Source of the DNA: Arthrinium phaeospermum | Lineage: Eukaryota; Ascomycota; Sordariomycetes; Amphisphaeriales; Apiosporaceae | Assembly: GCA_006503535.1 (NCBI GenBank) | Contig: QYRS01000012.1 | Coordinates: 806,001-870,000, forward strand | DNA: 64,000 bases | Direction: 5' to 3' | Part shown: one piece after another, positions 33,622-44,620 of the stretch | Layout of the letters: the number at the start of each line of letters is the position of its first letter | How positions within the stretch are numbered: position 1 is the stretch's first letter | Made by a program: the position numbers and the translations under genes | The notes under the pieces: generated by a model | Databases searched by the model: none | Told to the model about the DNA's origin: nothing | The model's input: the letters and a program-made list of their open reading frames with translations, nothing else

Positions 33622-34379
33622 ATAACTCCATGATCCATGATATTAAGGAGACGATGATAACGCGTTTGGAACTTTTAAACGATTTGACTTACAAAAAGCC
33701 ATGGGAACGTTCGGATGTATATGGCCGGGAGTTATCATCGTCGAGGGATATCTTGGTTGCCAAGGCTCGCAGAGCCATATATGAATATATGTTTCAACTT
33801 GCCTTGCCTTTCTGCCGTCTCTATGAATGGTGTGTTAGAAACCGATGGCCGAATGTGCCAACTACATCGAGTCTAGTTGGGCCTACATGCGCAAAACAGT
33901 TCACAACACCCGAGAAGGACGTTTCCTTGCTCCGCAACCAGCAATTGTCCGCGCAAGGTCAACGTCATTCATGATAAACACTTGTGTCAATAGACAAAGA
34001 ATGGCGGAAAGCTACTATGAACCACAATGATCATCACATTGATGAGATATGTTTTAGGAATCCGAGTTTAGTATTAGGTAAGAGTCTGCGGCATCCTATC
34101 TGAACTTTCTAGTGCCGACGGGCGTGTTAACAATTTCAAATCACCACCATGAAAAAGCAAACCCACACATCCTCCATCTCAGTCGACATCCGTCAAGTCT
34201 GAGCTTCCAGAAACAAGAAGTCTATTAATATTCTCGCCGCAACTCCCCGCAATCTTGCAATCTCAACACTCTCTTGACGATTGGGGTATAAGTAGGTTGT
34301 CGTCTGATGCAGTGTGCATTGTACAGCATCACAAGGAAAGCGTGGGGAGACAGGTAGGAGACATCAGGTGGTGCAGCAC
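33622..34379. other. Convergent intergenic region
   Basis: About 760 bases between the 3' ends of the cupredoxin and GRG-1 genes. Short frames only; nothing recognised. Confidence 0.45.
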
Positions 34380-34649
34380 TTAGTGCTTGGCAGCCTCCTT
34401 ATGGACGTCGGCAGAGGTGTTATGCTTCTGCTCGTCGACCTTGTCGCCAACGGCATCCTTGGCGGCGGAGAGACGGGTGGTGACACTAGCATTGCCGTCC
34501 TTGGCGACCTCCTTGTTGGCCTCCTTGGATCCGGTGGAAACGGCTCCTTGCTGTGTGTCCAAATTAGTCTCAAATCAACAACTCGAAAGGATAGAGAGCC
34601 GTACAACCGTCTCGCTGACGTAGTTAGCGGTGTTCTTGATGGTATCCAT
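34380..34649 (-). CDS. grg-1: Glucose-repressible / clock-controlled protein GRG-1 (CCG-1)
   Basis: Two exons (34,605-34,649 and 34,380-34,550) joined by a 54-base intron (GTACGG...ACACAG) encode 71 residues, the same length I recall for Neurospora CCG-1. The sequence begins MDTIKNTANYVSETVQGA, continues SKEANKEVAKDGNASVTTRL and ends SADVHKEAAKH, all strongly conserved in the family. These small hydrophilic proteins are highly expressed under glucose limitation, stress and circadian control; their molecular role is unknown. The 5' flank has a TATATATA element on the minus strand at about 34,904-34,912, roughly 255 bases before the ATG, consistent with a long leader. Regulation by glucose or clock is inferred from the family only. 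Confidence 0.95.
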
Positions 34650-36517
34650 GGCGTCGGTGGTGTTGGGGGTTTGTTGTTGGCGACTTTTGCGTCGGTGTTG
34701 ACGAGGGTGTAGAATGGAGTTCAAGAAGTGAGACTTCCGACGAGGAGTAGTGCGGTGGGTAGAGCTGGGTTCGTGAAGGGACCTATGAGTAGTGCTAAAA
34801 GATGTGTGCGGTGTATGATGAAACTGGTGAATGTGATTCTGAAGGACGGTATTGTGTGCGGCAGTAGAAGCAGCTGCGTGGTTCACCATGGTAGGAGAGG
34901 GGCTATATATACACCTAGGAAATAGGAACGATTCAAAGCCTCTTTGTTGATCAAAGATTCAATGGATGTTGAGTGGTCAGTGGTCACATGCGAGGACTGC
35001 TTAGGTCCGGTTGAGTTGGTTGGGCGGACCACGCCAAAGTCGGGCGTGTGGAATTGTCTTGACTACCTAATGCAAGCAGCAGCGGCAGGAAGCTGCTGCT
35101 TTGCGGCCCCAGGAAGCCGCACCATTGGGCAAAGATACAGTAGCTACATAGTATGCAGCTGGACCGAACCCTACAGGAAGTAGTGGTGAGAAGGCACGCT
35201 TTGTCTGGAGTCCAAAGTACGCGGGGTGGAAAAAGCAACCTGGATGGGGAAGCCGAGGCACGCCACAGGCGCAATGGCAATCGCGATTCCCACAGAGAAA
35301 CACGATCGATGAGGTCACTCCATGCGGCACGCTATCGCGCTTACATGCTTACCTTCCAGGCTGTTCTGTTGGACACCGCAAAGGTGCAGAGTGCTTGACC
35401 TACATGCCAGCATGTAAGCGCGATCTTCTTTCCCCACGAAGGTTCGGCCATGTCTCGGCCACGTGCTTTGCTTTAGCGCTTCAGCTACCCAAGGACCATT
35501 GAGACTATCTTTCTAGACCAAGGTACGAGAGAAGGAGCACCGCGAAGGAGCATCGTGGAGGATGCGTGCAGGCGCATGGCCCATCAGTGTACGCTTGATC
35601 TCGGCTCATTCTACATGGCCACTTCCAATTCGAAACCATAGGTCGATGTTCTGCGTTTGCAGTTGGGGAAGGGACTCGGGCCTGTGAGAAGAGCGAACCC
35701 CTCACTGATGAAGCATTGGCGCAGCAGCATTGTTCATAGCGGCAGCAGCTTTGGCAGGTGCATCTGGCCAGTAACAGACCAAGTAGCCCGAGGCACAGCA
35801 GTCAAGGGCAAATCGCCAATGACTAACACATGAGCGGAGCAACTAGCGCTGACCCCATGGTGTTAGCCAGGTTCCCAATGTTTCGTGGGAGTGTTCTGGA
35901 CTTCCAGGCAATAAGGGGCAATGACGTCATGACGATGGCGCAAGTGATCCAATTGATGGCAGATACGCATGGCCGCCATCCCGCCTTTAGCCGAGGTACA
36001 TTGGCGGCATTCAGCTGTTGGTTGGGTCAAGGATAGATGCGACAATGACCATGCATCAATCAGTCCTACACCAGAGATCGCTAGCACTGCATGGGCGAGG
36101 TAGAATTACGCAAGCAAAACATGATGTACCTCCTTGTTGCTGCGCCATTTCGTTGATATCGGGCAGATTGTGCTTATCAGTGCATTCCTCCTTTCATTGG
36201 GAAATTGCCATCGGTGTGTATGCCGTGTTGCCCTCGATTTGAACCACATCCTTTACTACATAAAAACCGAGGTATAGCTACTTCTCGAGAGCGAGTCCAG
36301 GAATGGTGGAAATAAGAAAAGTTGCGTGGCATTAACCACTTTGGTAGTCGGCCTTAATGACATATCCCCGTATCTCCGCGTCGGAAGCGGAGCGGCTACC
36401 AGACGAAGGCATATACTTGGCCAACACCTCATATGTGGGAATACCTAGATAGAGAGTAATCCCCAGACGTATCATACGCAATTTACCCCCGAGAAAGGGC
36501 AGAGACACTGAGTTACA
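34650..36517. other. Long intergenic region upstream of grg-1
   Basis: About 1.9 kb shared by the divergent grg-1 and PEBP-like genes. It contains the grg-1 TATA element and a 16-base perfect inverted repeat (35,333-35,424). No gene is convincing: frames at 34,944-35,183, 35,153-35,398 and 35,863-36,087 lack coding character. A long regulatory region fits a highly regulated gene such as grg-1. Confidence 0.5.
35333..35424. repeat. 16-bp perfect inverted repeat, 60-bp loop
   Basis: ATCGCGCTTACATGCT at 35,333-35,348 is the exact reverse complement of AGCATGTAAGCGCGAT at 35,409-35,424. The arms lie about 700 bases upstream of the grg-1 start. They could be paired binding sites or a small foldback remnant. 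Confidence 0.8.
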
Positions 36518-37125
36518 ATGCCTGCAAACAAAAGCGCGGACAGGGCGTTGACCGCCTTGAAAGACGACACGTCCAAGACGCTTGGCCTTACAATAGGCAA
36601 GCATACGGGAATCGAGCCCGAGACGTATATACCGCGAGCAGGTATGTGATGCAGACAAAAGTCTAGGGAGAAAAAGACAATTGCAGCGACTGATACAGGA
36701 CTGGTGTAGATGCGCAATCGCCGCCGGAGATCCTGTACCCAGCAGCATCTCCTGACAAGACCTACTTGATCATGTGTCTGGACCTCGACGCGCCGTTCAA
36801 GTCGCTCCCCGTCCTCGGGCCCATATGGCACTGGTGTCAATCGGGCGTGAAGCTCTCCAGCGGCGGCACACCACCCGGGAAACTGGAGTGGACCGAGCCA
36901 CCCGTCGTGAACTACATTGGACCCGCGCCGCCGCCGGGAGCTGCTCCGCATCGATATGTCTTCTTCCTGTATGAACAGCCGGCGGGTTTCGATGCCATGG
37001 CTCACGCGCCGGCAAAGGGCAAGGAGGTCGGAGTTACGTCGCGCATGTGGTTCAGCTTGGACGATTGGGAGGCCAAGGTTGGATTGGGAGAGGTGCTAGC
37101 GCTGAACTATTTCACGAGCAATTAG
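36518..37125 (+). CDS. Phosphatidylethanolamine-binding (PEBP) family protein
   Basis: The first exon encodes MPANKSADRALTALKDDTSK up to IPRAG. The second encodes QSPPEILYPAASPDKTYL and the PEBP signature DLDAPFKSLPVLGPIWHW, then APHRYVFFLYEQPAGF and SRMWFSLDDWEAKVGLGEV. The PEBP fold binds phospholipid head groups or acts as a protease or kinase inhibitor (yeast TFS1 type). An intron of about 57 bases at 36,642-36,698 (GTATGT...GACTGATACAG) is likely. The frames of the two exons do not join exactly, so one base may be missing or the acceptor differs by a few bases. From the ATG at 36,518 the protein is about 180-185 residues, normal for the family. No clear signal peptide is present. Confidence 0.8.
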
Positions 37126-37697
37126 AAGGGATAATGATCGCGTATATTGAAAGGCAATGATAATTGATGCTGCCAAGCTGATCTTGTCCACTGGGATCAC
37201 GAGTGGCCTCCTCGAAAATTGCGTAAGAGGACCAAGGGACCTCTTGCCCATGTCGCCCTTGAGCAGAGTTGCATCAATCGATCGAATCCGTAGGCGCTTT
37301 CCAAAGTTCTTGATAGCCCGAACAACAGCAGCAGCCAAGAGGGAGGCAGTTTTGCTATGACCTGAGACGCTAACCTAACAAAATGAGGGGGATCACGTGT
37401 AGGTCACGTGTAGGCCACAACTGACCTCAATCAATCGTGCAATTCACCATTCAACGGGCAATTGACGTAACATTATCTCCAAATCCCATGTATAACGTGT
37501 TTCTAGTGTTATGTTCCCCTGAGAATGGTGTAGTGTGGCTGTGAGTAACCCAATTGCTTGTGCTTGATGTATACAATGTTGCTGCCCTACTGACACTGAC
37601 ACCATCCGCCAGGTTAACCCGGCGGGCAACAATTGTCACACCTGCACGATCACTATCATTGTGCGCACTTTGGACTGTATAAAGTGGACTTCATACC
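37126..37697. other. Intergenic with paired CACGTG sites
   Basis: About 570 bases between the PEBP gene end and the PHD gene start. A tandem 11-bp repeat with two CACGTG boxes lies at 37,393-37,414. A long TATAAAG stretch (about 37,678) is 20 bases before the ATG. Confidence 0.5.
37393..37414. promoter_or_regulatory. Two tandem CACGTG E-boxes
   Basis: TCACGTGTAGG is present twice head to tail (37,393-37,403 and 37,404-37,414), placing two perfect CACGTG palindromes 11 bases apart, one helical turn. Such sites bind bHLH factors (Cbf1, Pho4 or SREBP types). The pair lies about 290 bases before the PHD-finger gene, its probable target. Confidence 0.55.
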
Positions 37698-39151
37698 ATG
37701 GATGAAAGTAAGGTAGAGGGGAAGAAGCCGCAAGATGGTGGGGCGATGTCACTGAAAGTTGAGAAGTCCGTTTTGGCAGCGACGCAGAAGCCCGAGAGCA
37801 GCAGTTCAGGACCTGCATCCCGGCAGCTTGCGAGTGCAATCAGCTCGCAGCCTCGGATGCCTTACACGCCTCAGTTCTCGGCAGCTACGGAGATGATTCT
37901 TAAGCGGATCAGGGGAGAACCGACAACCTTCAACAACGCCGTCTCGCCCGCCTCAGCAGCGGGCGTTAGCCAGTCTACCTACGAGGATGCCAAGAGGCGT
38001 CTCGTCATGAGCATGAACACCACACTCACTTTACCCATGCCCGCATCGTCGGCTTCTCCTGCGCCGGCCCCTACACCCGGCCTCTACTCGCACAGCACGG
38101 CTACGCCGAGACCGCCGTCTGGGAGTGCCTCGAAGCCTGCCCCTCCTGCTAAAGGCGCCAACAAGCGAACCAAAGCGCAGAAGGGAGGCAAGCGCAAGAA
38201 GGTAAAGGGAGAAGAAGACTCGTCCTCGAGTCTCAGCGAGCTGTCCGAAATAGAAGGCGACGGCGCGTTCCCAGACCCGGCCGCACCGACTATGACCAAG
38301 TCCGGCCGCCAGGTACAGAAGCCGACCCAGTTCACCCCGGCGCAGGCGGCGGCGGCGAGCAAGAAGAAACACTACGGAAAGCGGACGCCAGAGCAGGCCC
38401 TGTGCAAGGTGTGCACTCGCGGGCTGAGCCCGGCTAACAACCAGATCGTCTTCTGCGACGGCTGCAACGTCTGCTGGCACCAGCTGTGCCACGACCCCTA
38501 CATCGACGACGAATTCGTTAGCGACGAAAGTCGGTCATGGTTCTGTCGGGGCTGCAGCGCGAAGCGGGAGAAACAATTGGCGAAGAAGAAGTCGGTGGAC
38601 GGGTTCAAGGGAGTTAGTTGGGCGAACAAGAGCGCCGAGCAGGTGAGTCTGGTCCTACTGCGCAGTCTCTGGGAGAAAGCGTTGCTAATGAAGTGTCGCA
38701 GAAACGGAACTATCTCTCTGGTCTAACGCCTGGCCAACTCGTCAACGTGACCATGTATGCCCTCGAACTTCATCCCGACCTTCCCATATTCCCGGCAAAC
38801 GAGAACGGCGCCAAACGTGGACTAGCAGCTGCCCTCGCGGGGCCCGGGCCGTATTTGCCGCTCGCTAGGGCTGAGGCAAGCTCCAACGGAGGAGGAGGAC
38901 CTACATTATTCGGCGCAGCCCAGAATAAAAGCCAGGCCAACTCGGAACAGGCGAGGAGGGAGGGCTCGGAAGATTCGATCCCGCCCTCCTGGCCCAAGGT
39001 CGGCCACGGAGTTCTCAAGGGCCTCCAACAAAAAGAGGAGGATTTGCAGGATAAGGACGACTTCGAGGCGTTCAGTGAAGCAGTGTACGACGTCACAGGT
39101 AGAAAGATTAAGGAGAACGGAAAGGTGATCGGTCAAGGCGAGTCGGCATGA
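37698..39151 (+). CDS. PHD-finger chromatin protein
   Basis: Exons 37,698-38,642 and 38,702-39,151, joined by a 59-base intron (GTGAGT...TCGCAG), encode 464 residues. The N-terminal half is disordered, with a basic nuclear-localisation run (KRTKAQKGGKRKKVKGEE) and an acidic SSSLSELSEIEGDG stretch. A C4HC3 PHD finger occupies about residues 236-290: CKVCTRGLSPANNQIVFCDG, then CNVCWHQLCHDPYID, then SWFCRGCSAKRE. PHD fingers read histone H3 tails, so a role in chromatin regulation in the nucleus is likely. The C-terminal part has KRNYLSGLTPGQLVNVTMYA, a segment conserved in fungal relatives as far as I can judge, and a final charged helix. Two CACGTG boxes lie in the promoter. The frame is clean. 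Confidence 0.88.
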
Positions 39152-39790
39152 GAGCGGACTCATCCTCACGCCGAGCTTGTAGGTTGATAGCTGTCTGGCG
39201 CAGAAACACCCGTAGCAGCTGACGCCTTGTTGCGGCATGTTAGTAGTAATTGCATTTGATACATAATCTTAGTTGCTGTATATACATCATGATTCTATAG
39301 AGCAATACGTGGTGTAGATGCCGTGCTGTAAATTGATTGACTCGTGTTCAATGCTGCAACCGTTCTAGAGTTATGACTGCATGCATTTCTTTTATCCTAG
39401 ATGGACTACCATGTAATTCTATGCATTCATTATGTTTTGGGAGCACCAAGTACATGTATGTAGCGTAAATGTTTCTTTGCCGTCATTTGTACAGTCGCAT
39501 TGATCGCAGGGAGCCTGGGTCTTTCAGGGGCAATGTATGCATTGACCGAGAACAGCCATTGCATGATAGCTATCTCCCCATACTGTATACAAGCATATCT
39601 ATGGCTATATGCGACACATCCTCTAATCACGGCAAGCGTGGACCAAGCCGATCCACGGGTACTTGAACCCATCTCATGAAACACAAGATGCATGGCGCCT
39701 GTCTCGTTCCATCAACAACTTACATATTTATCAATTCTCTATCAAATCAGAATTCGACTTTATCATTTGGCTCGGTATAGACTTCGCAAG
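39152..39790. other. Intergenic, nothing recognised
   Basis: About 640 bases. The carboxypeptidase frame is open from 39,692, but that part reads like a 5' leader. No other feature is seen. Confidence 0.45.
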
Positions 39791-41272
39791 ATGATGCTTC
39801 GTGCATTTACTGCCGCGTTATGCGCGCCCGGCGTCATTGGCGCCATCTTTGCTCAAGGAGAGCAGCAGCAGGCGCCGCTGTTGACTGCACCCGCCAAGTC
39901 CTCGGCCAGCGCTAAGATCGTAACACACGAAGCTCACCCCCACCATAGCTTAAGCTTCACTGCTCACTCTGTCGGAGACGCCACCACATCCAGCCGTGAT
40001 GATAACACGCCCAACATCCTAGACGTGTGTCCTGGCGCCACTAATGGATATACCGGTTATCTCAACTCGGGCAGCAAGCACTTTTACTTTGCTTACTTCG
40101 AATCCCGAGCCAGTCCCAAGGATGACCCGCTGGTTATGTGGATCAACGGCGGCCCAGGTTGCTCCAGTATGACCGGCCTGCTCATGGAGCTGGGCCCCTG
40201 TGCCATCGACGACGGAGGCGAATCGGCACACGAGAACAAGGACAGCTGGATCAATGCCGCCAACGTCTTCTTCTTGGACCAGCCGATCGGTGTGGGCTTC
40301 TCGTACTCGGACAACAGCTCCGAGCACGCTCGAGGCACCTTTGCTGCCAGCGAGGACATCTACGCCTTCATGCAATTGTGGTACAAGGCCTTCCCCGACT
40401 CTCGGTCGCTTCCGTTCTCGATTGCGGGCGAAAGCTACGGCGGCCACTACATTCCCATCTTTGCCAGCCACATCAATGACATGAACAAGATCTCCCCGTC
40501 CGAGCTGCAGATCCCTCTGGAGTCGGTCCTGATTGGGAATGGCATCTTCGCCGACACGGTACAGGCCACGTCGTCCTATGATATCTCGTGCACCAATGTC
40601 ACTGGCGTTGGTCCCATCCTGAAAGATGGCGCCTGCAAGAAGATGGCAGCTTCCGTCCCACGATGCGAATACTTGATGAAAGCATGCGAAGAATTCCCAG
40701 ATCCCATTGTGTGCAAAGGCGCGTATGATTTCTGTGGCTCGGAGCTCCAGAACCCTTATTTCCATTCGGGCAGGAACTACTATGACGTTTCCAAGCCCTG
40801 CGTGGGCCCGCTGTGCTACCCGATCATGAAGTCCATCACGACGTTCCTGCGACGTGACAATGTACGCAAGGCGTTCGGTGTCAACCCCGACACCCCCAAG
40901 TTCGAGGCCTGCAGCGACAAGGTCGGAGACGAATTCCGCAAAGCTAATGACGGGCTGATCGACACGCGGCCGTTCGTGGCAAGACTGTTGCACTCTGACA
41001 TCCGTGTGCTCATCTACGTCGGCACTTACGATTGGATCTGCAACTTCGTTGGCAACGAGCGTGTCTTCGGTTCATTGCCCTGGAAGGGCCTGGCGGACTT
41101 CAGATACCAACAGGAGAACAACAAGCAGGTATGGGAAGGCGGCCTTTGGTGGGAGAGTGGCATGCTACGTTACGTACGCGTCAACGGCGCCGGACACATG
41201 GTGCCTTTCGACAAGCCGAAGCATGCCATCAACATGTTCAGCGCCTGGCTCAACAAGAAGCCGCTGGTTTGA
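39791..41272 (+). CDS. Serine carboxypeptidase (S10, carboxypeptidase Y-like)
   Basis: A 493-residue intronless gene. The chosen start MMLRAFTAALCAPGVIGAIF gives a signal peptide; an in-frame upstream ATG at 39,692 would put 33 residues before it. S10 landmarks are all present: the oxyanion region WINGGPGCSSMTGLLMELGP, VFFLDQPIGVGFSYS, and the catalytic serine in GESYGGHYIPIFA. The catalytic Asp follows in YVGTYDWICN and the catalytic His in NGAGHMVPFDKP, ahead of the end AWLNKKPLV. The enzyme removes C-terminal residues from peptides at acid pH, in the vacuole or secreted. A propeptide of about 70 residues precedes the mature part. Several N-glycosylation sites occur. The frame is clean. Confidence 0.95.
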   Translation: MMLRAFTAALCAPGVIGAIFAQGEQQQAPLLTAPAKSSASAKIVTHEAHPHHSLSFTAHSVGDATTSSRDDNTPNILDVCPGATNGYTGYLNSGSKHFYFAYFESRASPKDDPLVMWINGGPGCSSMTGLLMELGPCAIDDGGESAHENKDSWINAANVFFLDQPIGVGFSYSDNSSEHARGTFAASEDIYAFMQLWYKAFPDSRSLPFSIAGESYGGHYIPIFASHINDMNKISPSELQIPLESVLIGNGIFADTVQATSSYDISCTNVTGVGPILKDGACKKMAASVPRCEYLMKACEEFPDPIVCKGAYDFCGSELQNPYFHSGRNYYDVSKPCVGPLCYPIMKSITTFLRRDNVRKAFGVNPDTPKFEACSDKVGDEFRKANDGLIDTRPFVARLLHSDIRVLIYVGTYDWICNFVGNERVFGSLPWKGLADFRYQQENNKQVWEGGLWWESGMLRYVRVNGAGHMVPFDKPKHAINMFSAWLNKKPLV

Positions 41273-42255
41273 ACAGGCGCCGCACGGGATGCCCGCCCAC
41301 TTGGACTATCATGGAAACGCGAAGCATAGCACTGCAGCTGAGTTTCTGGTTACGGCGGCATGACTGCTATCAGATGTATTAAGAAGACCAGACTAGCGGC
41401 AATCTCAAAAATAGTTTCCAAACCCCATTACCCCAAACCTGGGGGCTCAAATCCGGCGAGAAGGGATGCTGCGGCGCAAGTGACAGCGTTGATCATCGTG
41501 CAATGAACTAGATATGCAGGTAATGTACATACTTATCTGTGACAGCGCACTGTGTATCATGCTAACGACCGTTTTCTGTCACCGCCCCGCCCCGCTGGGA
41601 GACATCACTGAACCGTCAGAGTGCGATATTCGAGGGGTAACAATTTAAAGTTGCCGCGTCGTCTAGCCCAAAGTATTCATGAACGATTTCATCAATTAGG
41701 ATCATGGAGATTCACAGTCGGTTCAAATAGCAACGGGCTTCACGACTCGTACCTTTCACTAATTTCTAGTTATCTGGGTCCTGAGAGGGATCTCGCCGCG
41801 ACTTAGGATTCAATTATGACCTGACGACGTATGAGTTGCGGGCATTAGAGTTCCGGCCCATCATTAAGCTTGGCACTCCCGAGATGCCCGCCGTACCGCG
41901 GTGATCCGTCCCGGCTAACAGTTCACAGGGCATCTTTCACGTCAACTGGTTACGGTGCCACCGCTTTCATGTTAGAGTGTACCGCATCTATGGATATCGT
42001 CACATGCCTCCGCTATCGCCCCTAGCATAAGGTACAGATGCTGGGGATGCCGTACTATGGACTGCCGCCACCAGAGACTACGTGACCACTCCAGCCCGCC
42101 GCGGTGTGGGATATAAGGATGGTGATAGCCGGTCCAATATCCATATTTTTCTTGTATCCTTCATCACCAAACATCCTTCCACCTTATATCTAATTCCCCT
42201 TATCTTGATACTTGACTGTCTGCACTTCGACCAACACCAAGGAGCAAACGACAAG
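41273..42255. other. Intergenic before repeat-protein gene
   Basis: About 980 bases. A GATATAAGG TATA-like element is at about 42,110, followed by an AT/C-rich leader with CAACACCAAGG before the ATG at 42,256. No gene is seen in the rest. Confidence 0.45.
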
Positions 42256-43668
42256 ATGCGTGTCAGCACCGCCAACCTCGTCCTGCTCCTGGCCACAGGC
42301 AGCATGGGCTTCGTCATCCCTCGCAATGAGACGGCTGCCTACTCCCTCTTGGTCCGACAGGAGGGAGGCAACTCCACGAAGCCCGCCCCCGAGGAGTCCG
42401 CCAAGAGCCACGAGAGCAGTGCTGCGGCCCAGACCAGCGCTGCCTCGCCCGAGACTGCTAAGCCGGCCCCGGAGGAGTCCGCCAAGAGCCACGAGAGCAG
42501 CGCCGCGCAGACCAGTGCTGCTTCGCCCGAGACCGCTGCTCCCGCACCAGCTCCAGAGGAGACGAAGCCGGCCCCCGAAGAGTCCGCTAAGAGCCACGAA
42601 AGCAGCGCGGAGCAGACGAGTGCCGCTTCACCCGAGACTGCTGCTCCCGCCCCCGCCCCTGCCGAGACCAGTGCTGCTTCCCCGGAGACCAAGCCTGCCC
42701 CCGAGGAATCTGCCAAGAGCCACGAGAGCAGCGCTGCGGCCCCCGAAACCGCCGCTCCCGCTCCTGCCCCCGCTGAGACCAGTGCTGCGTCACCCGAAAC
42801 GAAGCCTGCCCCTGAAGAGTCTGCGAAGAGTCACGAGAGCAGCGCTGCCGCACCAGAGACTGCCGCTCCCGCCCCTGCCCCTGCCGAGACGAGTGCTGCT
42901 TCGCCCGAGACCGCTGCTCCCGCACCAGCTCCGGAGGAGACCAAGCCAGCCCCCGAGGAATCTGCAAAGAGCCACGAGAGCAGCGCTGCCGCACCAGAGA
43001 CTGCCGCTCCCGCTCCCGCCCCTGCGGAGACCAGTGCTGCATCGCCCGAGACTGCTGCCCCGGCCCCGACCCCGGAGGAGACCAAGCCAGCTCCCGAAGA
43101 GTCTGCGAAGAGTCACGAGAGCAGCGCTGCAGCCCCCGAAACCGCTGCTCCCGCCCCTGCCCCTGCCGAGACTAGCGCCGCTTCGCCCGAGACTGCTGCT
43201 CCCGCCCCAGCTCCGGAGGAGACCAAGCCTGCCCCTGAAGAGTCTGCGAAGAGTCATGAGACTAGTGCTGCATCGCCCGAAACCGCCGCCCCCGCACCGG
43301 CTCCGGCAGAGACCAGCGCTGCATCGCCCGAGACCAAGCCAGCTCCTGAGGAGTCTGCAAAGAGCCACGAGACGCCGGCCCCTACACCCGCGGAGACTAG
43401 CGCTGCGTCCCCCGAAACCGCCGCCCCTGCTCCCGCCCCTGAGGAGACACAGAAGACGCCCCCCGCCGAGACCAGTGCTGCGTCGCCCGAGACCACCCAG
43501 CCCGCCCCGGCCAAGTCCACCTACGCCGCGCAACCCGAGCAGACTTCTGAGGTGTCACCGGAACAGACCACGTCGGCCCAGCCCGTTCCCCTCCCCACGC
43601 AAACGTACGGCGCCTCCAAGAAGATGGCGAGGATGCTGCGCGTGGCGAGAAACGAGACAGTGGTGTAA
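42256..43668 (+). CDS. Secreted Pro/Ala/Ser/Glu-rich repeat protein
   Basis: A 470-residue product. The start MRVSTANLVLLLATGSMGFV is a signal peptide. A short leader (NETAAYSLLVRQEGGNS) precedes nine imperfect repeats, each beginning KPAPEESAKSHES(S/T) and continuing with variable numbers of TSAASPETAAPAPAP blocks (total unit about 35-47 residues). The last repeats are shortened. The C-terminus (YGASKKMARMLRVARNET) is basic and ends NETVV. There is no GPI signal or known domain. The composition suggests an extended, disordered and possibly O-glycosylated wall or matrix protein. Internal repeats make copy number prone to change. Unusually, other frames over the same repeats are also open for hundreds of codons, a by-product of repeat composition. 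Confidence 0.85.
   Translation: MRVSTANLVLLLATGSMGFVIPRNETAAYSLLVRQEGGNSTKPAPEESAKSHESSAAAQTSAASPETAKPAPEESAKSHESSAAQTSAASPETAAPAPAPEETKPAPEESAKSHESSAEQTSAASPETAAPAPAPAETSAASPETKPAPEESAKSHESSAAAPETAAPAPAPAETSAASPETKPAPEESAKSHESSAAAPETAAPAPAPAETSAASPETAAPAPAPEETKPAPEESAKSHESSAAAPETAAPAPAPAETSAASPETAAPAPTPEETKPAPEESAKSHESSAAAPETAAPAPAPAETSAASPETAAPAPAPEETKPAPEESAKSHETSAASPETAAPAPAPAETSAASPETKPAPEESAKSHETPAPTPAETSAASPETAAPAPAPEETQKTPPAETSAASPETTQPAPAKSTYAAQPEQTSEVSPEQTTSAQPVPLPTQTYGASKKMARMLRVARNETVV
42380..43520 (+). repeat. Nine coding tandem repeats, ~105-141 bp
   Basis: The DNA behind the repeat protein is itself a tandem array. GAGGAGTCCGCCAAGAGCCA-type blocks recur nine times with synonymous variation, spaced in multiples of three bases. 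Units differ by whole-block insertions or losses (the TSAASPET cassette). There is no sign of RIP (no TpA enrichment), so the array has escaped it, or units are too short to trigger it. Confidence 0.9.
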
Positions 43669-44620
43669 ACCAATACCCACAAACCTACCTATTATACCCC
43701 CAATGCGCCAGGCCCAGAAACGAGCTCTCAAGTTTCCTGCCGGCGCGTTACCCTCTTCCATTACCTCTTTCTACATAATAAGCCCCTTACTCTTTTTAAT
43801 CAGCTTCCGCTACCTGGGGAAAAGTTCTTCGTCGTCTCACGACATGTCTCTCATTTCATCTACTTCGGTCATTTCAGAGCCTTTGGAAACAACTTCTCAG
43901 ACTGCTAAACACGGTGGGAATGGAAGATTTGTGGGAAAGGTGTTTGGTGATTGATTACAAGTCGCTCCTTACTTTACACATAAGTTACAACTTACATACT
44001 TAATAATAACTGAAATATATGGCTTATGAATCATCTCTTCGTACAGACCCTGACTGCCATGATCGCTTGATTGACATGCCCTTTCCAGTCCAAACAGGGT
44101 GCGAAACATGGTAGACCTTCATGAGGGAAATGACTGAAATGAATATTGATATTGCTCGCTATTCGACAAGGTATCACGCTTCCAATACATGGCAAAGAAT
44201 GGACACAACACGTGTCGCTGAGTAGTACGCTGATCAAAGAAGACGTCCGCCCTCATGTGCCGACCATTCGCCCAGGTTTTCCCACCAGACACGCTTTTCC
44301 CTATTTCCGAGCCGTACCCCCCGTCATGGTTTCATCACTCATCATCATAACAAGTATGGGAGAAACAGAATGGGATGATATGTACAGTAGGGCAAGTGGC
44401 GAACATATACAAATGTTGCGCGCCAAGCCTCAAGGCGGAAACGAAAATGGAGAGAGGGGTTCCTCCCCTCAGCTGTATCCAGTAAAGTACAGTGTAGATC
44501 AATGATAATAAAAGAGGAAGTTGCTATTGTCGATGATTCTCCTTATGCTTGCGCGGGAGAAAAGAGAGACTGTCGCATCGTGGTAGGTATTGTATAAGGT
44601 AGGTAGCAGCAAAGTCTGCT
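43669..44620. other. Intergenic, nothing recognised
   Basis: About 950 bases. A plus-strand frame from the repeat gene's second frame runs on to 43,954, but has no independent support. A frame at 44,146-44,505 also lacks coding character. Confidence 0.4.

Noticed and set aside
40019..40993. 324-codon antisense frame over the carboxypeptidase gene
   Set aside because: It lies wholly opposite a gene with complete catalytic motifs and has no domain of its own; a GC-rich shadow.
42212..43954. 580-codon second frame over the repeat protein
   Set aside because: It starts before the real ATG without a signal peptide and encodes a Pro/Arg-rich string that is the frame shadow of the repeats.
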